Source of the DNA: an uncultured Gammaproteobacteria bacterium
Lineage (GTDB): Bacteria > Pseudomonadota > Gammaproteobacteria > Pseudomonadales > Pseudohongiellaceae
Reading direction: 5' to 3'
Assembly (NCBI GenBank): GCA_913060695.1
Contig: CAJXUA010000016.1
Span: forward strand, 1-64,000
DNA: 64,000 nt
The position numbers and the translations under genes were made by a program. The notes beneath the pieces were generated by a model. The model worked only from the letters and a program-made list of their open reading frames with translations. It searched no databases and was not told where the DNA came from. Below are positions 42,853 to 50,508 of this stretch, piece by piece. The first letter of the stretch is position 1, and each line of letters begins with the position of its first letter.

Positions 42853-43272
42853 TTATTTCGCTGCGGCGACGTCTTCTGCTTGCAAGCCCTTGTCGCCTTC
42901 GCTTATGGCGAACTCGACTCGCTGACCATCGTGCAATACACGATGACCTTCGCCTCGTATAGAGCGGAAGTGGACGAATATGTCGTCACCGCTGTCTCGG
43001 GTAATGAAACCAAAACCCTTACTGGCATTGAACCATTTCACGCAGCCGCTTTCGCGCTGCGCCTTGTTGACGAGCACACGATTCTCTTCGCTGGGCTTTT
43101 TAGCTCGTTTCTTGGCGATTGGTGCTGCAGCCATAGAGGATGCCAAGCTGACTAGGAAGATCGCGATTAACATCTGAATGGAGGTGAGTTGCAGATCGGT
43201 GAGGAGAACGGGGAGCCCAACGATCAGGGTGGCGACTATTGCAATAGTAAATGACTTGTTGAAATTCGACAT
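42853..43272 (-). CDS. Membrane-anchored cold-shock domain protein
   Basis: A 139-residue fusion. Residues ~8-51 contain two hydrophobic helices (FTIAIVATLIVGLPVLL and MLIAIFLVSLASSMAAA), followed by a basic linker (KKRAKKP). Residues ~73-138 are a full cold-shock domain with RNP1 KGFGFI and RNP2 DIFVHF, in the order GCVKWFNASKGFGFITRD. Soluble CspA-type proteins are only ~70 residues; this one should tether its nucleic-acid-binding domain to the inner membrane. Similar proteins are known in Pseudomonas and relatives but are little studied. Confidence 0.9.
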   Translation of the reverse strand: MSNFNKSFTIAIVATLIVGLPVLLTDLQLTSIQMLIAIFLVSLASSMAAAPIAKKRAKKPSEENRVLVNKAQRESGCVKWFNASKGFGFITRDSGDDIFVHFRSIRGEGHRVLHDGQRVEFAISEGDKGLQAEDVAAAK

Positions 43273-43576
43273 GGAAACTCTCTTAGCTACTTATAATTAT
43301 TATTTGTCAGTTAGAGTAGAGGCGTAACAATTAAGCCTTCCCCCCAACAGCGTCTGATTCTAACGGGCTTTAAGAAGAATTCAAAGTCACGATCCTTGGG
43401 GCAATGGAAATTCTTTCTCCTTTTAAGTCCTGCTACAACTTGATTAAGTCTCTATTCAGCTTCCCGATGCCACTATGCCAGCCAAGGTAGAGAGAAAGGG
43501 TTCTTCCGTTCGAACTACATAGGCATTAATAAAGAAGAATTGATTTAGGACTTATACCAAGTGAGGTCGATGGCTT
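43273..43576. other. Divergent upstream region of the cold-shock and glycine-zipper genes
   Basis: A 304-base gap with no gene. The part next to the cold-shock start is AT-rich (43290-43312), consistent with a promoter or long cold-shock leader on the minus strand. The rest is moderately AT-rich and must contain the promoter for the glycine-zipper operon. I see no clear promoter boxes, hairpin or cold box. Confidence 0.5.
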
Positions 43577-44125
43577 ATGAAAAAGTTCCCTGTTAGTGGC
43601 AATAAAAGCATCAAAAATGTGGCAATTGGGTCATTGGCACTGTTGCTGGCGAGTCCTAGTTTCGCCGATACCCGCTATGAGTATGCGCAGGTCGTTGAGT
43701 CACGACCTGTGTACAAGAGCGTCGAGATTTCGACGCCACGTGAGGAATGTTGGAACGAGGAAATCGCCCACACTAGGGCGGCGCGCTCGGAAAGTCGCAC
43801 ACCTGCATTGATCGGCACTATTATTGGGGGTGCATTGGGCAACGCTGTGGGTCATGGCAAGTCCAATAAGCGCGTAGGCACTGTAGTTGGCGCGGTCTTG
43901 GGCCACTCAATTGGACGTGATATAGTCGCCGGCAATAGTCATGACCGCGAAGTTCGTTATGAAACTGTGCGTCAGTGCGAAACTGTCTATGAATACCGAG
44001 AAGAAGAGCGTTTAGTTGGTTATCAAGTGGTCTACCGCTACAACGACGAAGACTATTCGGTACGAATGGATAACGATCCTGGCGAGCAAGTACGTATCAA
44101 GGTCAATATTCAGCCTGTGTTTTAA
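43577..44125 (+). CDS. Glycine-zipper 2TM domain envelope protein
   Basis: A 182-residue exported protein. The signal peptide ends about SFADT (residue 31). The glycine zipper (LIGTIIGGALGNAVGHGKS, then VGTVVGAVLGHSIG, residues 77-112) is the Rick_17kDa/SlyB-type hairpin. The C-terminal region has two cysteine pairs (REECWNEE and VRQCETVYEY) and ends YSVRMDNDPGEQVRIKVNI, a common ending in this family. Probably an outer-membrane or periplasmic structural protein. It precedes the PepSY-two-component genes by 63 bases, which suggests a link to envelope sensing. Confidence 0.85.
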   Translation: MKKFPVSGNKSIKNVAIGSLALLLASPSFADTRYEYAQVVESRPVYKSVEISTPREECWNEEIAHTRAARSESRTPALIGTIIGGALGNAVGHGKSNKRVGTVVGAVLGHSIGRDIVAGNSHDREVRYETVRQCETVYEYREEERLVGYQVVYRYNDEDYSVRMDNDPGEQVRIKVNIQPVF

Positions 44126-44188
44126 TCGACTAAGTCAGTCGATTTGACGCTCAGGCTGTACTCCGCAGCGTTTTTAAAGGGGTCCGAA

Positions 44189-44527
44189 TTGAAGTCAAAT
44201 ACACTGACAAGTCGATTGCTGAAACTGGCGCTCGCTCTAACTATGATGTCCCTGTTCGGGATAGCCACTGCCACTGCAGATCAACTGCAGTTGGCACTCG
44301 GAGGCTTTCAGGATCAGTCAGGGGACGCCGTGCAGGAGCAAGCACCACAGGTTTCGCAGCGTCGTGCACTGGAGTTGGTGCGCGCGCGCTTTCCAGGCAC
44401 CGTTGTCAGCATTAACCAAGTTCAGCAAGGTGGCGTCCTGCAATATCGCGTCCGAATGGATAACGAAGGAAATATCTACACCGTCTACGTCAACGCGAGT
44501 AGCGGCGTGATAACTCGGGAGCAGTAA
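44189..44527 (+). CDS. PepSY domain periplasmic protein
   Basis: A 112-residue secreted protein with a signal peptide (LKLALALTMMSLFGIATATA) and one PepSY domain (RALELVRARFPGTVVSINQVQ to VNASSGVITREQ). PepSY proteins often bind or inhibit periplasmic proteases or regulate sensor kinases. I chose TTG 44189, which follows AAAGGGG 6 bases upstream and begins a proper signal peptide with Lys; the frame extends to another TTG at 44144 without a good site. It is 2 bases before the response regulator, so the three are almost surely an operon. Confidence 0.85.
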   Translation: MKSNTLTSRLLKLALALTMMSLFGIATATADQLQLALGGFQDQSGDAVQEQAPQVSQRRALELVRARFPGTVVSINQVQQGGVLQYRVRMDNEGNIYTVYVNASSGVITREQ

Positions 44528-44529
44528 AC

Positions 44530-45204
44530 ATGCGTTTGTTGGTTGTCGAGGATCAAAGCCTGCTGCGTCAGACTTTAGTGCAAGGATTGAGTCGCACAGG
44601 CTATGTCGTAGATGATGCCGCCGACGGAAAGGCTGGTCTTTACTACGCGACTGAGTTCGATTATGACGCCGCCATAATAGATCTGGGTTTGCCCCTCATC
44701 GATGGAATTTCCTTAATCAAACAGATTCGAGAGTTGGGGAAAACCTTTCCCATACTCATTTTGACTGCGCGCGGCGATTGGCAAGATAAAGTGGAAGGCT
44801 TAGACGCAGGGGCTGATGATTATGTTGTGAAGCCTTTCCAGATTGAAGAGATACTGGCGCGACTCAACGCGTTGCTGCGCCGTGCCGCGGGCTTCGCGAA
44901 GCCTATTATAGAGTTCGGTCCTATAACGCTCGATATAGGGAGTAAGCGCGTGAGTGCCAACGGTCAAACACTCGAGTTGACCGCCTACGAATATAAGCTT
45001 CTTGAATACCTCATGATGCATCCGGGGCAAGTCATCTCCAAAACCGAGCTGACTGAGCATCTTTATGCTCAGGACTATGATCGCGATAGCAATGTGCTAG
45101 AAGTGTTTGTGCGACGTCTGCGGCAGAAGCTCGATCCGGATGAGACTCTTAAGCCTATCGAGACTATCCGTGGTCAAGGTTATCGATTTCGCAATGATCA
45201 GTGA
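44530..45204 (+). CDS. OmpR-family response regulator
   Basis: A 224-residue regulator. The receiver domain has the acidic pair, phospho-acceptor Asp in AAIIDLGLPLIDG (about residue 51) and Lys in ADDYVVKPF. The C-terminal winged helix has LTAYEYKLLEYLMMHPGQVISK and VFVRRLRQKLDPD. It resembles the PhoP/QseB/PmrA subgroup. The ATG follows the PepSY stop by 2 bases and the kinase starts 6 bases after its own stop, so the three form one unit. The signal is probably envelope-related given its partners. Confidence 0.93.
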   Translation: MRLLVVEDQSLLRQTLVQGLSRTGYVVDDAADGKAGLYYATEFDYDAAIIDLGLPLIDGISLIKQIRELGKTFPILILTARGDWQDKVEGLDAGADDYVVKPFQIEEILARLNALLRRAAGFAKPIIEFGPITLDIGSKRVSANGQTLELTAYEYKLLEYLMMHPGQVISKTELTEHLYAQDYDRDSNVLEVFVRRLRQKLDPDETLKPIETIRGQGYRFRNDQ

Positions 45205-45210
45205 GTCGCC

Positions 45211-46650
45211 ATGAGCGCTGAGCAGAAACTCTCTTCCTACTCTCTACAGACACGCCTCCTCACGGCCGTCAGTGTGCTACTGACTATATTCCTTGGTTTA
45301 ACCGGTATTGTGCTTGATCGCGCGTTTCGTAGCAGTATCGAGGCGGGCGTCGCGGAACAGATGCAGGCGCAAATCTACGTGCTACTTTCGGCTGTTGAAG
45401 AGGAAGATGGCACCTTCTATTTTCTGCAAGACCTTCGCGAACCTCGCTTCACGCAGTTGAACTCAGGGCTGTATGGACTGGTCAGCAATCCCGCTGCAGG
45501 CGAAGTATTAAGAACCCCATCTGCGCTAGAGATAGACTACCCCGATTTTGCCGAACTATGGCAGGACGTTAATCGAGGGGATTTCTATTTTTCGCGCGAG
45601 TTCGCCGGTGATGGCGAGGAGTACTTCATCGCAGTATATGGAGTGGTCTGGGAGAATGGGGCCTCGTCTTATGATTTCGCGGTGATTGAGTCGACGAGCA
45701 CTTATCTTGCCGAGGTCAATAATTTTCGGGCTAGTTTGTGGTCTTGGTTGGGTGGGGTTGCGGTACTGTTGTTAGTTTTGCAGGTCCTGCTCCTGCGATG
45801 GGGTTTGTCTCCACTACGTCGACTTGCCATCGATCTAAAGAGTATCGAGAACAGCAATAGCGAGCAGCTCGACGAAGACTATCCGAAAGAATTACAAGCC
45901 GTCACGCAGAATCTTAATCTCCTTATAAAGAGCGAGCGAAAACAGCAATTGCGCTACCGTGAGACACTAGGTGATCTGGCGCACAGCCTTAAGACGCCCT
46001 TGGCGGTTATTGCAGGTGCAGTGCAAGGGCTCTCTGCGAAACCTTCGGAGCAGGTAGACGATGAGTCAATCGCACACGTTCAGGCAGTGCAGGAACAGCT
46101 AGAACGAATGAATCAGATTATTGGTTATCAGTTGCAGCGCGCGGTCAAGACCAATGGTGGATCCAGTCTAGCGCGTCGTGTCGAATTGAAGAGCTGTGTC
46201 GAGAAAATTCTGCGGGCATTGGAGAAAGTGTATGCCGCTAAATCTATGCGCGTGACTTGCGATTTGGATAGTGGCGTTTACTTCCTTGGGGATGAGCGAG
46301 ATTTGATGGAGGTGTTGGGCAATGTTCTCGATAACGCCTTCAAATATGGCTCACAGGCTATTCAGCTTACAGCGAGTGTGCGTTTATCACCTGCGGCGCA
46401 GTTGAGCATTAAGATCGAAGATGATGGGCCAGGTATCGCCACAGACCATCAAGAGTTTGTATTGCAGCGCGGTGCGCGCCTAGACACATTGGCGCAAGGG
46501 CAGGGTATAGGCCTTGCAGTAGTAACGGACATTATGAGCAGCTACGGAGGGCAGATCGCCGTCGTAGATAGCGCATTGGGCGGTGCCAGCGTTGAATTAG
46601 TATTCAGCAATTTTCAATCGCCCACTCACAATGCCAGCTCTTCTACTTAG
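45211..46650 (+). CDS. Sensor histidine kinase
   Basis: A 479-residue membrane kinase paired with the preceding regulator. A first transmembrane segment (about residues 16-38) and a second (about 168-190) bracket a ~130-residue periplasmic sensor domain. HisKA contains AHSLKTPLAVIAG (phospho-His). The ATPase domain has VLGNVLDNAFKYG (N box), DDGPGIA (G1) and GQGIGLAVV (G2). The layout is like PhoQ/QseC. The periplasmic domain is acidic, as in PhoQ, so a cation or peptide signal is possible but unproven. Its end overlaps the TauE gene on the other strand by 4 bases. Confidence 0.92.
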   Translation: MSAEQKLSSYSLQTRLLTAVSVLLTIFLGLTGIVLDRAFRSSIEAGVAEQMQAQIYVLLSAVEEEDGTFYFLQDLREPRFTQLNSGLYGLVSNPAAGEVLRTPSALEIDYPDFAELWQDVNRGDFYFSREFAGDGEEYFIAVYGVVWENGASSYDFAVIESTSTYLAEVNNFRASLWSWLGGVAVLLLVLQVLLLRWGLSPLRRLAIDLKSIENSNSEQLDEDYPKELQAVTQNLNLLIKSERKQQLRYRETLGDLAHSLKTPLAVIAGAVQGLSAKPSEQVDDESIAHVQAVQEQLERMNQIIGYQLQRAVKTNGGSSLARRVELKSCVEKILRALEKVYAAKSMRVTCDLDSGVYFLGDERDLMEVLGNVLDNAFKYGSQAIQLTASVRLSPAAQLSIKIEDDGPGIATDHQEFVLQRGARLDTLAQGQGIGLAVVTDIMSSYGGQIAVVDSALGGASVELVFSNFQSPTHNASSST

Positions 46651-47405
46651 AACAACCACGCAGCAAGACAGGAACAAACAGTCATCACGAAGAGGAACCA
46701 CTTGATCGTACTTTGTTTGGCACGCACCGCGAAACGAACGGTAATCCATGCCCCAAGCATTGTACCGACAGCCAGAATCAAGCCTGGCATCCAGCGCACT
46801 TGATCGAAATAGATAAAAATCACCAGCGCTACTAGAGTAAAGCTGAGCGAGCACACCATCTTCAGGGCATTGGCTCTCACTAAGTCATAACGTAATCCGC
46901 CTGCGAGCGCCCCTAGTAAAATGAAACCTACACCGGCTTGGACGAACCCACCATAGATGCCCGCAATGAATAAGGTCCACCAAGCGCCGCGATTCTGCCG
47001 GACATCCTTCACCGGAGTGCCGTCTGGCGGGGCGATAAAGCTGGGCCGCACTAGAATAATGACTGACATCGTCAGAATGGTGATTAACAAGATGGGTTTG
47101 AGTGCAACCGCGGGCATTGTCGCGGCGGCAATTGAACCAATAACACCACCCAAAAGATTCGGCACTAATACCGGCAGTATCGCGGGCACATCAAGCATCT
47201 TATGCTGGTTAAAGCCACGGACGCCCACAACGCATTGCAGCGCCACGGCGACCCGGTTGGTGGCATTGGCGACGTCGGCTGGTAAGCCAAGTAACATGAG
47301 CACAGGTAGTGTAAGGTTAGATCCACCGCCCGCAATTGTGTTTATTCCCCCCGCGATAACACCTACCGCTGCAAGAATGAAGAGCAAAGTAATGTCGTAT
47401 TCCAT
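46647..47405 (-). CDS. TauE/SafE-family permease
   Basis: A 252-residue membrane protein with about eight hydrophobic segments. Family signatures are AGGINTIAGGGSNLTLPVLMLLGLP near the start and GFVQAGVGFILLGALAG in the middle, the two inverted halves. Members export sulfite, organosulfonates or sulfoacetate. ATG 47405 gives a normal start; the open frame to 47540 would run over the pilus promoter. Substrate cannot be assigned. Confidence 0.88.
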   Translation of the reverse strand: MEYDITLLFILAAVGVIAGGINTIAGGGSNLTLPVLMLLGLPADVANATNRVAVALQCVVGVRGFNQHKMLDVPAILPVLVPNLLGGVIGSIAAATMPAVALKPILLITILTMSVIILVRPSFIAPPDGTPVKDVRQNRGAWWTLFIAGIYGGFVQAGVGFILLGALAGGLRYDLVRANALKMVCSLSFTLVALVIFIYFDQVRWMPGLILAVGTMLGAWITVRFAVRAKQSTIKWFLFVMTVCSCLAAWLF

Positions 47406-47541
47406 GGGTCCAAGGGGTCCAGATGGCAGGGGAAGCGTGAAAGGCGTCACAGTGTAGCAAATCAAAGTCGCGCGATCTGCTAAAATTCTACCTAGCTCAC
47501 ATACTTGCAGCGACTGATTGCATAAGGTAAGCGTGCCCAAT

Positions 47542-47557
47542 TGGGGCGGCCCTTGCT
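47542..47557 (+). promoter_or_regulatory. Sigma-54 promoter of the minor-pilin operon
   Basis: The sequence TGGGGCGGCCCTTGCT agrees with the sigma-54 consensus TGGCACG-N4-TTGCW at 10 of the 12 fixed positions (mismatches at the C and A of TGGCAC). The invariant GG (47543-47544) and GC (47555-47556) are exactly 10 bases apart. Transcription would start near 47568, about 56 bases before the fimU ATG. The sigma-54 activator PilR is encoded 9 kb downstream. Consistent upstream activator sites were not searched. Confidence 0.72.
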
Positions 47558-47623
47558 GGAGTAATGTTTATCTGCAATAGTGCCAAATGCCTACCCGCAA
47601 GGGGTAAGAGTACACTCAACGAC

Positions 47624-48160
47624 ATGATGAATATTAAGAAAATCAAAGGGTTTACAGTTATCGAACTCATGATCGTCGTGGGGGTGATTGGGATATTGCT
47701 TGCCGTCGGTTTACCCGGTTTGCAAGACACCATAAGCCGTATTGGAACCAATACTCAAGCAAAGACTCTGGTCTCCAGCCTCAATTTCGCGCGCAGCGAA
47801 TCCATTAAGCGCGGCACCATAGTGTCAATTTGCAGCAGTAGCAGCGGTACTGACTGTGCGGCGGACTCTTGGGCAGATGGTTGGATCGTCTTCGTTGACA
47901 ATAATGGGGATGCAAATGGCGCGGTGGGCTCTGTAGATGTTGGCGACGAAGTGTTGCGTGTATATCAAGGTTTGGGGGGTAATTCCTTAACTTTCACCGC
48001 AGACCTTCAGCAGTATGATCCTCAAGGCTTTGGAACGAACGCTGCGGCCCGTACTTTCCTACTGTGCCCCGAGGATGGCAACTCGGCGAGCGCACAGTCG
48101 GTAGAGATTTCCGTAACGGGCAGAGGACGGCGCATTCACGAAGGTTTGGTGTGTCCATGA
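47624..48160 (+). CDS. fimU: Minor pseudopilin FimU (GspH/FimT family)
   Basis: A 178-residue type IV pilus minor pilin. The prepilin leader MMNIKKIKG is cut before FTVIELMIVVGVIGILLAVG by PilD, leaving N-methyl-Phe1 and Glu5. The C-terminal domain has the GspH-like segment NFARSESIKRGTIVSIC, and WIVFVDNNGDANGAV. Start ATG 47624 (or the next codon) lies just downstream of the sigma-54 promoter, whereas 47564 would start at the predicted transcript end. It opens the fimU-pilVWXY1Y2E operon; the pilV start overlaps its stop as ATGA. Confidence 0.88.
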   Translation: MMNIKKIKGFTVIELMIVVGVIGILLAVGLPGLQDTISRIGTNTQAKTLVSSLNFARSESIKRGTIVSICSSSSGTDCAADSWADGWIVFVDNNGDANGAVGSVDVGDEVLRVYQGLGGNSLTFTADLQQYDPQGFGTNAAARTFLLCPEDGNSASAQSVEISVTGRGRRIHEGLVCP

Positions 48161-48696
48161 ACCGCGTGATCACAAAGAATTGGCTAGGAAAGAATCGAGT
48201 TTGCCGAGGAGCTCGCACGCAAAAAGGCGCGACTCTTATCGAGGTGCTCATCTCCTTGTTGATATTGTCGATAGGGCTTCTGGGCATGACTGGTTTGCAG
48301 ACTGTCAGTCTGCGTAACACACAAAGCGCGTATCTTCGTACTCAAGCGAGCATCGCCAGTAATGACATCGTTGAACGGATTCGAGCGAACCAGCAAGGGG
48401 TAGAGGCGAGCAGCTACGACGCCAACGCTGGAGCGGTGACGGCTGCATGTAATGCCATTGCCGGTTGCACTGCGGCGCAACTCGCAGCGAACGATATAGC
48501 CGAATGGAATGCGGCTCTTGCAGCCGGTCTACCTTCCGGTGTGGGTATAGTATGTGCCGATTCATCGCCAGAGGATGGCACGCCTGCGGCGCCTGCCTGT
48601 GACGGACTTGGTAATCTCTTTGCAGTCAAAATATGGTGGGATGAAGATCGAGATGGCGCTGCCGAAAAACTATTTTCGCTGAGCTTTCGCCCATAG
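48157..48696 (+). CDS. pilV: Minor pilin PilV
   Basis: A 179-residue minor pilin of the pilus priming complex. The leader is long (KNRVCRGARTQKG) followed by ATLIEVLISLLILSIGLLGMTGLQ, with Ala at +1 and Glu5. TASIASNDIVERIRANQQG is a PilV-type helix. The C-terminus has WWDEDRDGAAEK. ATGA overlap with fimU fixes the start. Together with FimU, PilW and PilX it supports PilY1 at the pilus tip. Confidence 0.86.
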   Translation: MNRVITKNWLGKNRVCRGARTQKGATLIEVLISLLILSIGLLGMTGLQTVSLRNTQSAYLRTQASIASNDIVERIRANQQGVEASSYDANAGAVTAACNAIAGCTAAQLAANDIAEWNAALAAGLPSGVGIVCADSSPEDGTPAAPACDGLGNLFAVKIWWDEDRDGAAEKLFSLSFRP

Positions 48697-48723
48697 GTTC
48701 ACTAGGAGCTAACACGTACAAAA

Positions 48724-49881
48724 ATGAGTAAAACTACCCTACATAATGCTTCGCTAGCGCGCATCCGCATGGCTGGCCTTAGCATGATCGAATTGCTGAT
48801 CGCGATGGTAATGGGGCTCACTCTTACTGCCGGTGTCATGCAGGTCTATGTCGGCAATACTCAAACGGAGCGAGATCAAGAGGCACGTGCGAGGATGCAG
48901 GAGAATGGTCGCTTCGCAGTGAGTTACTTGGCTAATGAGCTAAGAATGGCAGGGTATTTAGGCTGCCTCGCGACTATCGATGAGAACTCCATTAACAATA
49001 CTCTGGATGGTCCTCCCCCCTCTTTCCAGCCCAACTCAGGCTTGCAAGGCTGGGAAGCTAATGGCACCACTCCTGGCACCATAAGTAATAGCGCGAATAA
49101 TGTAGCACCGGTGAGTACCGCTGGCGGTGCATGGACCACTTCTGGGGGCAGCATAATGGACGCGACGATGGCAGTGCCACGCTCCGACATCGTGCGAGTA
49201 TGGAATGCTGCAGGTACAGGTGCCACGATTAACTCTATATCCCCTGGTGGCGCGATGACCGTGGTCAATTCCGGCATTGTCGACATCGAGGACGGCGATA
49301 TTCTATTGCTAAGTGACTGTGAGCGCGCAGACTGGGTGCAGGCGTGTAATGTGCAAGAGATCGGTGGCGGGGCAAGCATAAACTCGGTGCTCTCTTCTGG
49401 CTGCGTGCCGGGTAATATCGCCGCGCTGCCGTTGGGTACTCAGGCCGGTGGCGAACTGGTGAAGCTGCAAGGAACGATGTTCTACGTCGGCAAACGTGGT
49501 GATGTTGCGACGAACCCGCCGGCACTGTTTAGGCGCCGCCTTAATCAGACCGCGGGCGCCGGAAACGCCGAAGAGTTAGTCGAAGGCATAGAGAGTCTGC
49601 AGATACTCTATGGGGTCAATCTCGATAACGACAATAAGAAGACTGTTGATGCCTATGTTAGCGCCAATCTGGTGCCCGATTGGTCCCGCGTTATCAGTGT
49701 CCGCATCAGTGTATTGGTCCAATCCATCGAGAACAATATGCTGCCTGCACCCGCTGCCTATACCTTCAATGGTGTCACCTATAACGGGGCGGGAGCTAAC
49801 GGCGCTCTACCAGCCGATACGCGTCTACGCCGAGTGTTCACCTCCACTATCACGCTACGCAATCGCGCGGTTGGGAGTTAA
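48724..49881 (+). CDS. pilW: Minor pilin PilW
   Basis: A 385-residue minor pilin. The prepilin segment (RMAGLSMIELLIAMVMGLTLTAG) is cut after Gly with +1 Leu and Glu5. The PilW family trait YLANELRMAGYLGC lies around residues 70-82. The large C-terminal domain has many Ser/Thr/Gly and a few cysteines. Length is typical of PilW in Pseudomonas-like loci. It starts 27 bases after pilV and ends 3 bases before pilX. Confidence 0.88.
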   Translation: MSKTTLHNASLARIRMAGLSMIELLIAMVMGLTLTAGVMQVYVGNTQTERDQEARARMQENGRFAVSYLANELRMAGYLGCLATIDENSINNTLDGPPPSFQPNSGLQGWEANGTTPGTISNSANNVAPVSTAGGAWTTSGGSIMDATMAVPRSDIVRVWNAAGTGATINSISPGGAMTVVNSGIVDIEDGDILLLSDCERADWVQACNVQEIGGGASINSVLSSGCVPGNIAALPLGTQAGGELVKLQGTMFYVGKRGDVATNPPALFRRRLNQTAGAGNAEELVEGIESLQILYGVNLDNDNKKTVDAYVSANLVPDWSRVISVRISVLVQSIENNMLPAPAAYTFNGVTYNGAGANGALPADTRLRRVFTSTITLRNRAVGS

Positions 49882-49884
49882 CTG

Positions 49885-50472
49885 ATGCGAAACACGAATG
49901 CACAGACTATGAATCCGCTTATGCAATCTCCTCGCCATAAGCAGCGGGGCGCGGTACTAATCTTCTGCCTCGTGTTTCTGCTTGTCTTGACGATGATGGG
50001 GGTTGCTAGCATGGAGTCTGCGGTCTTGGAGGAGCGCATGGCGGGCAATATGCAAGATTTCAACGCGGCTTTTCAGGCAGCAGAGACTTCGCTGCAGACG
50101 GGCGAGAATTGGTTGGCGGGGGAGCTCAATTGGCCAGCCACAAGTGGTGATGGCAGCACTACGGTTTGGACGAGAGATGCTATGGACCCTAATGCCAGTG
50201 ACTCTATGCATTGGTGGCAGGATAGTGCCCGCGACACGCGAACTTGGTGGATAAACAACGGTATCGAGGTAGGCGCCGTAGAAGGCGTGGCCACAACGCC
50301 GCGCTATATAATTGAAGAAGTGTCGACGGTCACAAGTGGGCAGTCTATTGGAATAGGTTCCGGATTGCAGAGCCGAGTTCGAGTGTTCCATCGCATTACA
50401 GCACGAGGTTCAGGGGTGGGTGATGCAGCAGTTGTCCAATTGCAGTCTACATTCGTGAAAGCTTATGAATAG
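49885..50472 (+). CDS. pilX: Minor pilin PilX
   Basis: A 195-residue minor pilin with an N-terminal RGAVLIFCLVFLLVLTMMGVASMES helix. Position +5 is not a Glu, as is usual for PilX, which sits at the top of the assembly. MEERMAGNMQDFNAAFQAAETSLQ is the conserved PilX-type stretch (here EERMAGNMQDFNAAFQAAE). The C-terminus is Trp-rich. It lies between pilW and pilY1. Confidence 0.86.
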   Translation: MRNTNAQTMNPLMQSPRHKQRGAVLIFCLVFLLVLTMMGVASMESAVLEERMAGNMQDFNAAFQAAETSLQTGENWLAGELNWPATSGDGSTTVWTRDAMDPNASDSMHWWQDSARDTRTWWINNGIEVGAVEGVATTPRYIIEEVSTVTSGQSIGIGSGLQSRVRVFHRITARGSGVGDAAVVQLQSTFVKAYE

Positions 50473-50508
50473 CACACGCCAATCTTACAATGTTTGGCCG
50501 AGGTCATT

